Shown here one piece after another: positions 16,051 to 24,000 of a DNA stretch of 36,549 nucleotides. This stretch comes from Lacunisphaera sp. (lineage in GTDB: Bacteria; Verrucomicrobiota; Verrucomicrobiia; Opitutales; Opitutaceae): contig JAQSDJ010000091.1 in assembly GCA_029945855.1 (NCBI GenBank), forward strand, positions 4,426 through 40,974, in the 5' to 3' direction. The notes beneath the pieces were generated by a model. It saw only the letters and a list, made by a program, of their open reading frames with translations, made no database searches and was not told the origin of the DNA. Made by a program: the position numbers and the translations under genes. Numbering within the stretch: the stretch's first letter is position 1; the number at the start of each line of letters is the position of its first letter.

Positions 16051-16128
16051 GGATGGGGTTTTCCCATCGTCCCGTAGGCCGACGGCAGAGGGAAGACGCG
16101 GGATCGGGCGATTTCCTCTATCGGGATT

Positions 16129-17154
16129 CTAACTTTTTTTCCGCAACACGAGGGTGCCGTCCGCGGTGACGTCAACCTCGAGGTCGAGGGTCGTGGCCAG
16201 AAGGTGGGTGAAACCTGCGAGGTCGTTGCCGCGAAAACGGCCACCGACGCGGAGCGACGCAAGCGCGGGGTCGGCGAGGATGACGCGCTGACCGGAGCGC
16301 CGTTGAAACTCCAGCACGAGTTCGGCGAGGGTCGCACCGCCCAGCCGCAGCAACGGCTCCTGCCACGCGAGAGCGTGCGCGATCTCTTCGGGGGTCGCCG
16401 TGGTGACGACGGAAGTGGCGCTCCCGGGCAAGGTGCCAGCGAAGGAGACAACCGCGCGCTCGTTGGCGGTCAGGCGCGGAAGGTCTGCGACGGGCCGGGC
16501 GGTGCGGTCGCCGGAAACCGATGGCGTCGACCGGTCAAGTTGCACGATGCCTTCGGTGACAAGGACCTCCACCGCGGCTGGCTGGAGACTGACGTTGAAG
16601 GCGGTGCCGACGGCGCGGACATCGATACTTTTTGCCTGGACGACGAAGGGGCGGGCCGGATCTTTCGTGACCGCGAAATGCGCCTCGCCGGCGGCGAGGC
16701 GCACGCGGCGCTCGTTGGCGGTGAACTGTTCGATGACTTCACCGCCGGTGTTGAGATGTACGACGGTGCCGTCCGGGAGCGTGATTTGGCGCGGGCCGGA
16801 GGTCAGTGCGCCGGCTGGAGCGGGCGCCGCGGACGGGCGGGTGGGAAGGAGGGCGACGAGAGCGAGGGCGGCAGCGGCGGCGAGGGAACCGATGACCATG
16901 GTACGGCGCCAAAATGAGCGCCGGCGGGTGGCGGCAACCAGCACGGGGGCGGCGACGCCTTCCGGGATGCGCTCAAGGAGCGACCACACGGAGGCACATC
17001 GATGCATTGCCCGGGCGTGGCGCGGATCGGCGGTGAGCCAGAGTTCGTATTCGATCGATTCGGTGGCGGACAGGCCACGGTCACGCCGAATCGTCCACTG
17101 TGCGGCAGTGGCCCGGAGCGCGGAATCGTCCAATGGATGCGGGGTCGGACTCAT
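16129..17154 (-). CDS. FecR-like anti-sigma factor / transmembrane signal transducer
   Basis: The start ATG at 17154 gives 341 aa. A cytoplasmic N-terminal segment (about 1-80) carries the DUF4880-type pattern AAQWTIRRDRG and WLTADPRHARA...W, which binds the sigma factor in this family. One transmembrane helix follows at about 86-104. Then comes the periplasmic FecR domain (about 120-215; ITLPDGTVVHLNTGGEV, RRVRLAAGEAHFAV, VRAVGTAFNV). A C-terminal STN-like/DUF4974 segment (about 265-341) ends LVLRKKS. It should relay the receptor's STN signal to the ECF sigma factor encoded 210 bp upstream. The receptor starts 78 bp after its stop. The 210-bp sigma-FecR gap holds no recognisable gene. Confidence 0.92.
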   Translation of the reverse strand: MSPTPHPLDDSALRATAAQWTIRRDRGLSATESIEYELWLTADPRHARAMHRCASVWSLLERIPEGVAAPVLVAATRRRSFWRRTMVIGSLAAAAALALVALLPTRPSAAPAPAGALTSGPRQITLPDGTVVHLNTGGEVIEQFTANERRVRLAAGEAHFAVTKDPARPFVVQAKSIDVRAVGTAFNVSLQPAAVEVLVTEGIVQLDRSTPSVSGDRTARPVADLPRLTANERAVVSFAGTLPGSATSVVTTATPEEIAHALAWQEPLLRLGGATLAELVLEFQRRSGQRVILADPALASLRVGGRFRGNDLAGFTHLLATTLDLEVDVTADGTLVLRKKS

Positions 17155-17364
17155 CGGCAGCAGTCGGGATGGTCCGCCCAATGGGCCGGGGCCGCAACCT
17201 GGCGGAGGCGGCCAGACCCAAGGCCGGACAACACACGAGGATGCGGCTGCTCCGGACGGCAGGGGCGAAAACCTCCCGGATCCGCTCGATCGACGGCGAA
17301 GAATTCTGCGGATTGAAAAGTGCCGGAAGAAAACACCATGGGAAGAGAGGGCAGAAAATGCGAT

Positions 17365-17889
17365 TTAAGGCAAACCATGCCGGGCGAAGAAATCCACACA
17401 CCGGTGCAGCGCCTTGTTGAGTTGCGCTTCGACGGTGTGGACGGAAATGCCGAGCTTTTCCGCAATTTCGCGGTGGGAAAGATTTTCAAATTTGCGGAGT
17501 ACGAGGATTTCACGGCAGCGCGGCGGCAGCGCGGCAATCGCCGTCGCGAGCAGGTCAGTCTCCTGCTGGCGGCTGGTGGTCTCGGCGGCGTTGAGCGCAG
17601 AGTCGAAGACGCGCGAAGCGACGAATTCCGTTATCGGAATCGTGTTGGCCGTGGTGCGGCGGCGATGGAGGTCGTGGGCGGCGTTGCGGGCGGTGGCGAA
17701 GAGCAGACCACGTGGATGCCGGACGGGGCCACGCTCAAAGGCGCGCAGGAGACGGACATAGGTTTCCTGCATGAGGTCATCGATGTCGGAGGGATTGACA
17801 AACCCGTGCAGGTAAGCGCGCAGAGCCGGCCCGTGGGGCGCGAGTTCGGTCGCAAACCACTGTACCTGATCGGAGGGGGGCGTTTCCAT
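17365..17889 (-). CDS. ECF-family RNA polymerase sigma factor (FecI-like)
   Basis: From ATG at 17889 the product is 174 aa; a GTG at 17925 would add 12 residues. Region sigma-2 is visible as ALRAYLHGFVNPSDIDDLMQ followed by ETYVRLLRAFE and LLFATARNAAHDLHRRR. Region sigma-4 is IAALPPRCREILVLRKFENL followed by SHREIAEKLGISVHTVEAQL with the helix-turn-helix. With the adjacent FecR and STN receptor this forms a standard cell-surface signalling trio, in which ligand binding at the outer membrane releases the sigma factor. The conserved 53-bp block lies about 150 bp upstream, and the same block precedes two other units. That makes it either this factor's own promoter or the site of another shared regulator. 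Confidence 0.92.
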   Translation of the reverse strand: METPPSDQVQWFATELAPHGPALRAYLHGFVNPSDIDDLMQETYVRLLRAFERGPVRHPRGLLFATARNAAHDLHRRRTTANTIPITEFVASRVFDSALNAAETTSRQQETDLLATAIAALPPRCREILVLRKFENLSHREIAEKLGISVHTVEAQLNKALHRCVDFFARHGLP

Positions 17890-18037
17890 GAGGAGATCGA
17901 GCAGGCGGTAAGAAGACGGGGGCACGCCTGCATTCGAGGTGCTGTGCGTAAGTGAGCAATTATCAATAAATCACACGCGCAGAAATTGAATGGTGGGGTA
18001 ACTCCGTCGCGAGGTGGGGCAGGGGTGCCTGACTGCA

Positions 18038-18090
18038 GTCAGATTAGCACAAATCCCTTGCCAGCGTATGCCCCCAATTCTGGGGGCAAG
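18038..18090 (-). promoter_or_regulatory. Conserved 53-bp regulatory block, copy 1 (upstream of ECF sigma unit)
   Basis: The block contains the perfect palindrome TGCCCCCAATTCTGGGGGCA (18069-18088), eight-base arms around a four-base centre. On the minus strand this is followed by CATACGC, GGCAAGGG and TGTGCTAATCT, a possible extended -10 region. It differs from the copy at 24777-24829 at one position only. The outer CTTGCC and the downstream GGCAAG are also complementary, giving an alternative pairing. It lies about 150 bp upstream of the sigma-factor ATG. Confidence 0.7.
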
Positions 18091-18123
18091 TGGAGCCGTG
18101 ATTGCGCGCTATCGATACAAACC

Positions 18124-18165
18124 CCTGCAATTAGCCCAGATTGTCCTGTAATTGGCCCGGATTTT
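18124..18165. repeat. 21-bp tandem direct repeat (two units)
   Basis: Two adjacent 21-bp units (18124-18144 and 18145-18165) share the pattern CCTG-y-AATT-r-GCCC-r-GATT. The matching position in copy B (24863-24883) has a single unit. A 21-bp period equals two helical turns, as expected for side-by-side protein sites on one DNA face. The repeats lie upstream of the 53-bp block relative to transcription. Confidence 0.6.
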
Positions 18166-18414
18166 CCTCCGGAATTCCAAGACTGGAAAGTGCGACGGTA
18201 GGCCGCTTATTTCATACTCCACAATGCCAAGACAACACCCCCCGTGACTCCCGCCTTCGCCCAGCTTCGGCGAGGCAAGTCGTGCCACCCCTCTTGATAG
18301 AGGGGATCGCATCCACGCCAGCGAAAATCCCCTCGATGAAGAGGGGCATGCCAGCCCTGGGCTTGGTGACGGCTGGTGCCCGCAGGGCGGGGTGTGGCGG
18401 GGGCGTGTGAAATG

Positions 18415-18482
18415 GGTAGTGTCCCAACATCGCACCGGCGAGGCGGCCTTGCAGTATTTCGCGAACAGGCTGCAGGCCGCGG
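18415..18482. other. Short non-coding spacer left of the IS element
   Basis: This stretch lies between the duplicated segment and the IS66 target site. It is GC-rich, with no gene or clear signal. Removing the IS restores continuity with the sequence after 20919, so this region originally ran directly into the 3' end of the receptor unit at 21 kb. Confidence 0.5.
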
Positions 18483-18490
18483 GGTGAGTT
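18483..18490. repeat. IS66 target-site duplication, left
   Basis: GGTGAGTT directly abuts the left terminal inverted repeat and is repeated exactly at 20912-20919. Confidence 0.93.
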
Positions 18491-18503
18491 GTAAGCGTCC
18501 GGC
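18491..18503 (+). repeat. IS66 terminal inverted repeat, left
   Basis: GTAAGCGTCCGGC is identical to the complement of 20899-20911. The GTAAGCG start is the usual terminus of IS66-family elements. Confidence 0.92.
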
Positions 18504-18621
18504 CGGTGACACGGCGGGCGACCTAGGTCTGGGACCTTGATGGTGACCAATGAGGTGACCAAAGTTGGCACCAATGAGGACCGCGATGGTGGTGCCGTTT
18601 TGGGTAAAGCCGCGATCCAGT

Positions 18622-20100
18622 CTAGGCTGGGCGCCGCCACTGCGACTGCGACGGCAGCAGCGGCCGGAGGTCGTCCTGGTTGGTCATCGTCGGCAAACGC
18701 GTGAGCACATCGCGGAGGTAAGCCAGCGGCTCGATGCCGTGGCGTTTGCAGGAGATGACGAGCGAGTAGATGATGGCCGAGCGATCGCCGGCGTCGGGAT
18801 GGCCGATGAAGAGCCAGTTTTTTGCGCCCAGCTTCGTCGGCCGGATCGAGTTCTCGACGAGGTTGGTATCGAGCCGGGTTTGTCCGAAGCGCAGGTGTGC
18901 GGTCAACACCGGCCACTGCGCCAGCAGGTAGTGGCAGGCCTGGCCCATGAGCGAACGCGGCCGCGCTCTCCCCGCCAGGTGCTTGGTCACCTTGTGCAAC
19001 AACGCCAGCGGCCGAGCAAAATCACGCTGCCGCAACTCGGCCCGCTGGACCGGATCCGTCCAGCCGGCCTCGTCCCAGATCTTCTCGAGGTGGTAAAGTT
19101 GTCCGATCTGACGCAGGACGAAGCCCGCCGGCTTCGGTGCTTCCTTGAGCGCTTCATGGAAGCGCCGTCTCGCGTGAGCCCAGCAACCAACAACGGCCAC
19201 GCCCTCGTGCTCGCGGGCAAAGTTGGCATACGCCGGATACGCATCCGACTGGAGCACGCCACGGAAGCCGGCCAGCAAGCTGGTCGCCTCGCCATGGCGA
19301 CGCGACAGCCGCCAGTCGAAGACGACATCACCTCCGGGGCGACTAATCACCCACAGCCACCCTTGGGTCGTGCCCCCGTTTTTCTCATCGGGATCATTGC
19401 ACCGGATCGGCGTTTCATCGCACTGGACGTAGTCACCGGTAATCAGCTCACGGTGCATTTGCCGGTAAAGGGGTTGGAGCCAGTCGGCAACTCGGGCGAT
19501 CCAGTCGGCCATCGACTGGCGAGAGAGCCGCGCCCCCATCCGCTCCGACATCTGCTCCTGCCGGTAGAGCGGCTGGTGATCCACGTATTTGGAGAGCGTC
19601 ACCCAAGCCAAGAGTCCGGCCGAGGCGTAACCGCCGGCCACGGCCCGCACCGGCGCCGGCGCCACCACCGGAGGCCGGCTGCGATCGGCCTTGTGCCGAT
19701 ACTTCGGGCGCACGATCTCGCGTTTCACGAGCTGCGGCGGCACCACGTCGATCTCGAAGCTGCGCTCCTCGCCGATCCGCTCATACGCCTCTGGCTCCGC
19801 CTGCACCTCCGCGGGGATCAACTCGATGGTTTCCTTGACCGGCAGGTCCGCAAAGTTCTCCGCCGGCAAGACCCGCGCCACGGGCGCACTCCGCTCGTAG
19901 CTGATCTTCTGCACCGGCGGGTAGGCCGCCAGCTTCTGCTCCAACTCCCCGAGTTGCAGCGCCAACTGCGCGCTGTCCTGCCGCTCACTCTTGCCCCCAC
20001 CAAAGAGCTGTTTCTTCAGCCAGTCCACCTGCGCCCGCAGCGCCTCCACCTCCGTCTTCAGCCGGAGGTATTCTTGGGCGAGTTGTTCGGGCGGCGGCAC
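18622..20100 (-). CDS. tnpC: IS66-family transposase (TnpC)
   Basis: The 492-aa protein has a coiled-coil N-terminus (EQLAQEYLRLKTEVEALRAQ followed by VDWLKKQLFG and KSER, about 5-40). A zinc-finger-like/IS66 central region follows, then a DDE catalytic core with Asp in YVQCDETPI, Asp in VLQSDAYPAY and Glu in TNLVENSIRP. The C-terminal IS66 motif reads KNWLFIGHPDAGDRSAIIYS. The start is GTG at 20100, 39 bp after the TnpB stop. The full length and all catalytic residues appear present. It moves the element by DDE-type strand transfer. The 130 bp between its stop and the left end are non-coding. Confidence 0.96.
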   Translation of the reverse strand: MPPPEQLAQEYLRLKTEVEALRAQVDWLKKQLFGGGKSERQDSAQLALQLGELEQKLAAYPPVQKISYERSAPVARVLPAENFADLPVKETIELIPAEVQAEPEAYERIGEERSFEIDVVPPQLVKREIVRPKYRHKADRSRPPVVAPAPVRAVAGGYASAGLLAWVTLSKYVDHQPLYRQEQMSERMGARLSRQSMADWIARVADWLQPLYRQMHRELITGDYVQCDETPIRCNDPDEKNGGTTQGWLWVISRPGGDVVFDWRLSRRHGEATSLLAGFRGVLQSDAYPAYANFAREHEGVAVVGCWAHARRRFHEALKEAPKPAGFVLRQIGQLYHLEKIWDEAGWTDPVQRAELRQRDFARPLALLHKVTKHLAGRARPRSLMGQACHYLLAQWPVLTAHLRFGQTRLDTNLVENSIRPTKLGAKNWLFIGHPDAGDRSAIIYSLVISCKRHGIEPLAYLRDVLTRLPTMTNQDDLRPLLPSQSQWRRPA

Positions 20101-20139
20101 GATAAATACATAGCACGTTGCATGCCAACATGATAAACG

Positions 20140-20484
20140 CTATCTTTCATACCAAGCCTTCAGGCTCCCCTGTTTCAGGTCAATCCCCGCGATCAACATC
20201 GTCAGCGCCTCCGGCGCCAGCGTCAGCTTCGTGCGATCACTGCCCACCGGCCACGTTAGCCGACCTTTTTCCAGACGCTTCGCGAACACCCACACTCCGG
20301 TCCCGTCCCAGTAAAGCAGCTTCAAGCGGTTCCGGTCCTTGTTCGTGAACACGAACACCGCCCCGCTCCGTGGGTTCTCCTGGAGCTTCTGCTCCGCCAA
20401 CGCCCACAGCCCGTTGTATTGGTTGCGCATGTCCACCGGCTCCACCGCCAGATAGATCTTCAGCGCCGTCGGGAAGCTCAGCAC
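20140..20484 (-). CDS. tnpB: IS66-family accessory protein TnpB (Orf2)
   Basis: The 114-aa protein is of standard IS66 Orf2 type: IYLAVEPVDMRNQYNGLWAL near the N-terminus, SGAVFVFTNKDRNRLKLLYW in the middle, then DGTGVWVFAKRLEKGRLTWP. It starts with GTG at 20484, overlapping the end of tnpA by 7 bp, which suggests coupled translation. It is needed with TnpA for efficient transposition of IS66 elements, though its biochemical role is not settled. Confidence 0.95.
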   Translation of the reverse strand: MLSFPTALKIYLAVEPVDMRNQYNGLWALAEQKLQENPRSGAVFVFTNKDRNRLKLLYWDGTGVWVFAKRLEKGRLTWPVGSDRTKLTLAPEALTMLIAGIDLKQGSLKAWYER

Positions 20485-20852
20485 GGGGCGCCCTCCAGCA
20501 ACGCTCGCACCAACGCGGCCATCGCCGTGGCGTTCGTCCCGCGCACGACCAGGCCATTCGGCAACGCCACCTCCAGCGGCGCCGCTCGCGCCGCCGTCCC
20601 GATCGGCCCGAGGCGTAATTCCTGGAACCGTGGGCCGGGTTTGGCGGCATCACCGCGCTGCCGCGCCTGCGCCAGCCAGTCTACCAACGTGTGATATTTG
20701 ATCCCTTCGCGCTCCGCGAAGACGCGCTGCGTCAGCCCGCTCTGCGCGTAGGCAGCGAGCAACAGCTCCCGCTGTTTCGTGGTCACGATCCGCCGCCCTC
20801 GCTCGTCGCGCTTTTCTCCCGTGTCGATTAATTCTGCCAAGATTGCTCCCAT
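20478..20852 (-). CDS. tnpA: IS66-family accessory protein TnpA (Orf1)
   Basis: The 124-aa protein has an N-terminal helix-turn-helix (RELLLAAYAQSGLTQRVFAE followed by REGIKYHTLVDWLAQAR) typical of IS3/IS66-type Orf1 DNA-binding proteins. Its C-terminal segment, LEVALPNGLVVRGTNATAMA followed by ALVRALLEG, is characteristic of IS66 TnpA. It is the first gene of the element, starting 59 bp inside the right end, and its stop overlaps tnpB. Confidence 0.94.
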   Translation of the reverse strand: MGAILAELIDTGEKRDERGRRIVTTKQRELLLAAYAQSGLTQRVFAEREGIKYHTLVDWLAQARQRGDAAKPGPRFQELRLGPIGTAARAAPLEVALPNGLVVRGTNATAMAALVRALLEGAPC

Positions 20853-20898
20853 CCAGGGAGATTATCCGATCCCGCCTCCGCCGACTAGGAGGTCGCCC

Positions 20899-20911
20899 GC
20901 CGGACGCTTAC
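20899..20911 (-). repeat. IS66 terminal inverted repeat, right
   Basis: The complement reads GTAAGCGTCCGGC, identical over 13 bp to the left terminus. Confidence 0.92.
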
Positions 20912-20919
20912 GGTGAGTT
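20912..20919. repeat. IS66 target-site duplication, right
   Basis: GGTGAGTT directly abuts the right end of the element and repeats 18483-18490 exactly. Confidence 0.93.
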
Positions 20920-20965
20920 TCACGGGCGGGCCCGCCGGCTTTCCCCCAGCCAGCCGGGTGGGGAT

Positions 20966-20998
20966 AAAAAAGAGCGGACCAACCAGGGTCCGCTCTTT
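20966..20998 (-). terminator. Rho-independent terminator of the receptor gene at 21-24.6 kb
   Basis: On the minus strand, AGAGCGGACC, a short loop and GGTCCGCTCT are followed by a run of six T. The stem spans about 20969-20980 paired with 20987-20998. It lies about 30 bp after the receptor stop codon and outside the IS element. This is a textbook intrinsic terminator. Confidence 0.92.
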
Positions 20999-21028
20999 GC
21001 ACTGGCAATCCAAGCCGAGTATTTCGGT

Positions 21029-24000
21029 TTAGAAGTCGAACTTGTTGCTGATCACCCAGGTCATCGGCTCGGCGGTGCGGTAGGCGGCGATGGAGCCGTC
21101 GGGTTGGGCTGCCACCGGAATGAGTTTCCGATCCACCCCGATATTGCGCACGTTGAGCTGCACCGACCAGTTGAGCCCGTGCTTCAACTTGCCCGTATTC
21201 AGCTTGCGGGAGTAGCCGATCCAGGCGTCGTAATTGGTCTCGGCTGACCCGTAATACGGGTGCTTCACGTCGGGCAGCGGATTATAGGTCACGACGCCCT
21301 TCGGCACATTGATCACCGGATAGCCGATCGCGATCTTGTCCTGCCAGCGGACGGCGCCGCCAATTCTCAGGTTCTTCAGCCGACCTTCCGAGAACGTATA
21401 ATTGGTCACGACGTTGAAGCGCCACTTGCGTTCTTCCGGGGAGGGGCTGCCATCCAGCAGGATTTCCTTTTGGATATCAACGATCTCCTGCGCGAAACCG
21501 TCCCGGATCGCCGTGGTGGAGTTATTCGACTGCGGAAGATCACCGGCCGGACCTTGCATCAGGACGTCAATCTTGTCCGCGAACTCATTGAGCGCAGCGC
21601 CCGTGTTGCTGCGCACCGCGGAAGATTTGGCCGCGTTCGCGGAAATCCGCCAGTTCCTCGTCGGGGTGTAGATCAACTCGTAGTCCCAGCCCTTGGAGAC
21701 GATATCGGAGGTCGAGACCACCGAATCAACCCGGTCATCTTTCGTCTGGGTGGGCAGGCCGACATCCTTATAAAGGAACGTGTCGAGGAAGTTCTTCCCA
21801 TAGGGGGTCGCCCAAAAGTCGTTCCACGCCTTTTGGGCCGCAATCGCGCCGGCGGTCTTCGGGGCGGATGTGTCCTGCGGTTGGGGATCCGAGTAGATGC
21901 GGTTGTTGAAGCTCTGGGCGATGTTCAGGTAGGTCTGATTAACATGCCGTTGGATATTATTTTGGGGCCCGCGCAGATTGGGGTTGGTCGCATTGGCCGC
22001 CTTGGTCTCATAATTGACCACGCGCAGCTCGAATTTGCCATCGAAGAAGCCCACCCGGCCACCAAACTCCTTCGTCGAGCCCGTCGGGGCCTCAATCGGC
22101 TTGCCGTCGACCCCGACAACCGGGCTGGCCGGCGATTTATTGTCGGATTTGTTGTAGGTGAGCGAAAAAGTCATCCCGGCCGGCAACCGATCGGTGATAA
22201 ATTTCGGAGCGTGGGCAACCAGGCCGTAGTTAAAGGTGCTGACCTCGGTCGAGATGGTCTGCTTGAGGGGCCAATTCAGGTCATCAACCAGCGCGAAATT
22301 GTCCGGCGTGCGGTTGGGCGCCCCGGAATCGAAGGCCTCGAATTTGTCTTTGCGCCACCCGAGCGTCGTGATCAGGTTGTCCGCCAGCAGGCGGCTGTTC
22401 AGAATGATGACCTTCGAGAGGGATTCGCTCTTTTTTCGGCTCATCGTGTATTGTCCATTGCCGTCCCGGGTGGTCCACATGCTGGTATCGTTGAGCGCAG
22501 TGAACGCCTTGTCCTGCCATTGCGCGGGCGCCTGTGAGCCGGTGACAGGCGATTGATAATACCGAGTGAGCACACTGGGAACGTTGAAAATACTGGTGAC
22601 CACACGGGTGCTCTGGATGCCGCCGTTTCGTGCGTCCGTCGCATTGGCCAAGGAGGGCCCCATGTAGTTCATCATCCAATAGGCCCGCTTATCCCCCGAA
22701 AAGTTCCGGCTGATGACGGTCGTCGTGCCGGCATTGGCGGCCTGTTCTGAATCCAGGTAGTCGGCCCCGCTGTAATTCGGACGGCCACCAAAGGACTCAT
22801 AAAAATAGTCCGACGACGTGATATTGCCCGTGACAATGTGCTTGCCCAGGAGCTTGCCCAGCCAGTCACGGGAATTTTTCCGAAGATCCAGTTCGTAGTA
22901 GGCCGTGACCCGGGCGCCTTCGCGGTCACGTATCTGGGTCTCGGCCCAGCCGACGGAAACAACGTAGGGCCGGCCAAAATTAGGATTGGTTGTGCCGTCC
23001 GGCAACTTGGTGTTGATGTCGATTTGAATGCTTTGGTTGGTGGGGTTGTTGATGGCCGAGTCCAACCCCTGCTTGTCGACGGAGAATTCCACGCCCGCGT
23101 GGGCCCCGAGGCGTTGTTCAAGCGTAACATTGAAGGTCTTCCACCGGGTATTCTCAAACTTGTTGGGCCCTTCGACCAATTGCGTGTAGTAGTCGTAAAT
23201 GGAGGTGTCCGTCATGGTTCGCGGCGTCTTGATGAAATTCCAAAGCATCGTTTGGGGCGTCCAATTGGTGCTGTTGGGTGCGCCGGTCACGCCTGTCATT
23301 TGACGCTGCAGATAAGTGCGCGCGTTGGGCATGCTGGCCATGCCGTCATTCACGAGCGGATTCGTGGCATTGGGCGTGGTGAGAACATTGAGATGCACCC
23401 GATCATTCGTAAATTCGTAACCGATGACACCCCGTTCCTTGCCGTCACCAGTGATACCCAAGGAACGCACATTGGGATTCTCGTTTATGATATAGATCGA
23501 ATCAGTAAAACCCCCGAGCAAGCTGCCTTTTCCCCCATTCCAGGTGTTGGGCACCCCGCTTACCGTGGTAAGATTTCCCGGGTACAAAGGGTTCACCGCC
23601 CCGTTGGCCAGCAGGATGGGCGGCGGCGTGCCCAGGAACGTCAGGCGCTGAGTCGTCGGATCGTAGGTCGGTTTCCCCATCTGGAACCAGGCGCTGATCT
23701 GATCGGTCGGAAGCCAGTTCTGCGGCTTGTTGGCATAGCGATGGGCCGACTCTCCGCTGACCCGGAGAGTCGTGTTTTTGAACGGCTTGAACGTCAGCGT
23801 GCCATAGAAGCGCTCATTCAAATCAGAGGCCGGATCCTGCATGTATTTCTGCTCGCCCTTCAACGTGGCAAAACGGAAGGCGAGCTTGTCTTTGATCAGG
23901 ACCTGATTGTGGTCCAGCGTCCCGCGGTATGTGCCGAAACGGCCATACTTGGCCTCGACCGACGTCGCGTTGCGATTCATTTTGGCCCGGATCAGCTGGG

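Larger units (their letters stand above)
17968..18414. repeat. Duplicated intergenic segment, copy A
   Basis: This non-coding stretch is highly similar to 24705-25111, from the common start near AAATCAC...CAGAAATTGA to a common end at GGCGTGTGAAAT. Copy A has about 30 extra bases around 18245-18280 and a second 21-bp tandem unit. Both copies contain the 53-bp regulatory block, the stretch ending CACAATGCCAAGACAACACC, and a pair of CCCCTC-N6-GAGGGG-type hairpins (here at 18288-18305 and 18329-18346). Each copy lies upstream of a minus-strand unit that encodes a TonB receptor. No gene is seen in it. Confidence 0.85.
18491..20911 (-). mobile_element. IS66-family insertion sequence, intact
   Basis: The element is 2421 bp. 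Its ends are inverted repeats starting GTAAGCGTCCGGC at both termini (18491 inward on the plus strand, 20911 inward on the minus strand), and a further GGGCGACCT motif occurs near each end. It carries the standard three-gene set tnpA-tnpB-tnpC in order on the minus strand. It is flanked by a perfect 8-bp duplication, GGTGAGTT, at 18483-18490 and 20912-20919, the length expected for IS66. All three frames look intact, so the element may still be active and the insertion looks recent. It sits between the receptor at 21.0 kb and the sigma unit at 17.9 kb, outside both coding regions and downstream of the receptor's terminator. Confidence 0.95.

Noticed and set aside
18038-18090. Sigma-54 promoter in the 53-bp block (GGCAAGGGATTTGT on the minus strand)
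   Set aside because: The -24-like GG and -12-like TTG are spaced correctly, but the invariant GC at -12 is GT here, and copy 3 lacks the match. An extended -10 or ECF-type reading is better.
18288-18346. CRISPR-like repeat-spacer array
   Set aside because: There are only two units of a short hairpin, with no uniform repeat length, no further spacers and no cas genes.
18212-18916. Minus-strand open frame across the left IS end and hairpin region
   Set aside because: It crosses the insertion boundary and the repeat hairpins, so it cannot be an ancestral gene; its composition is Arg/Pro/Ala-rich noise.
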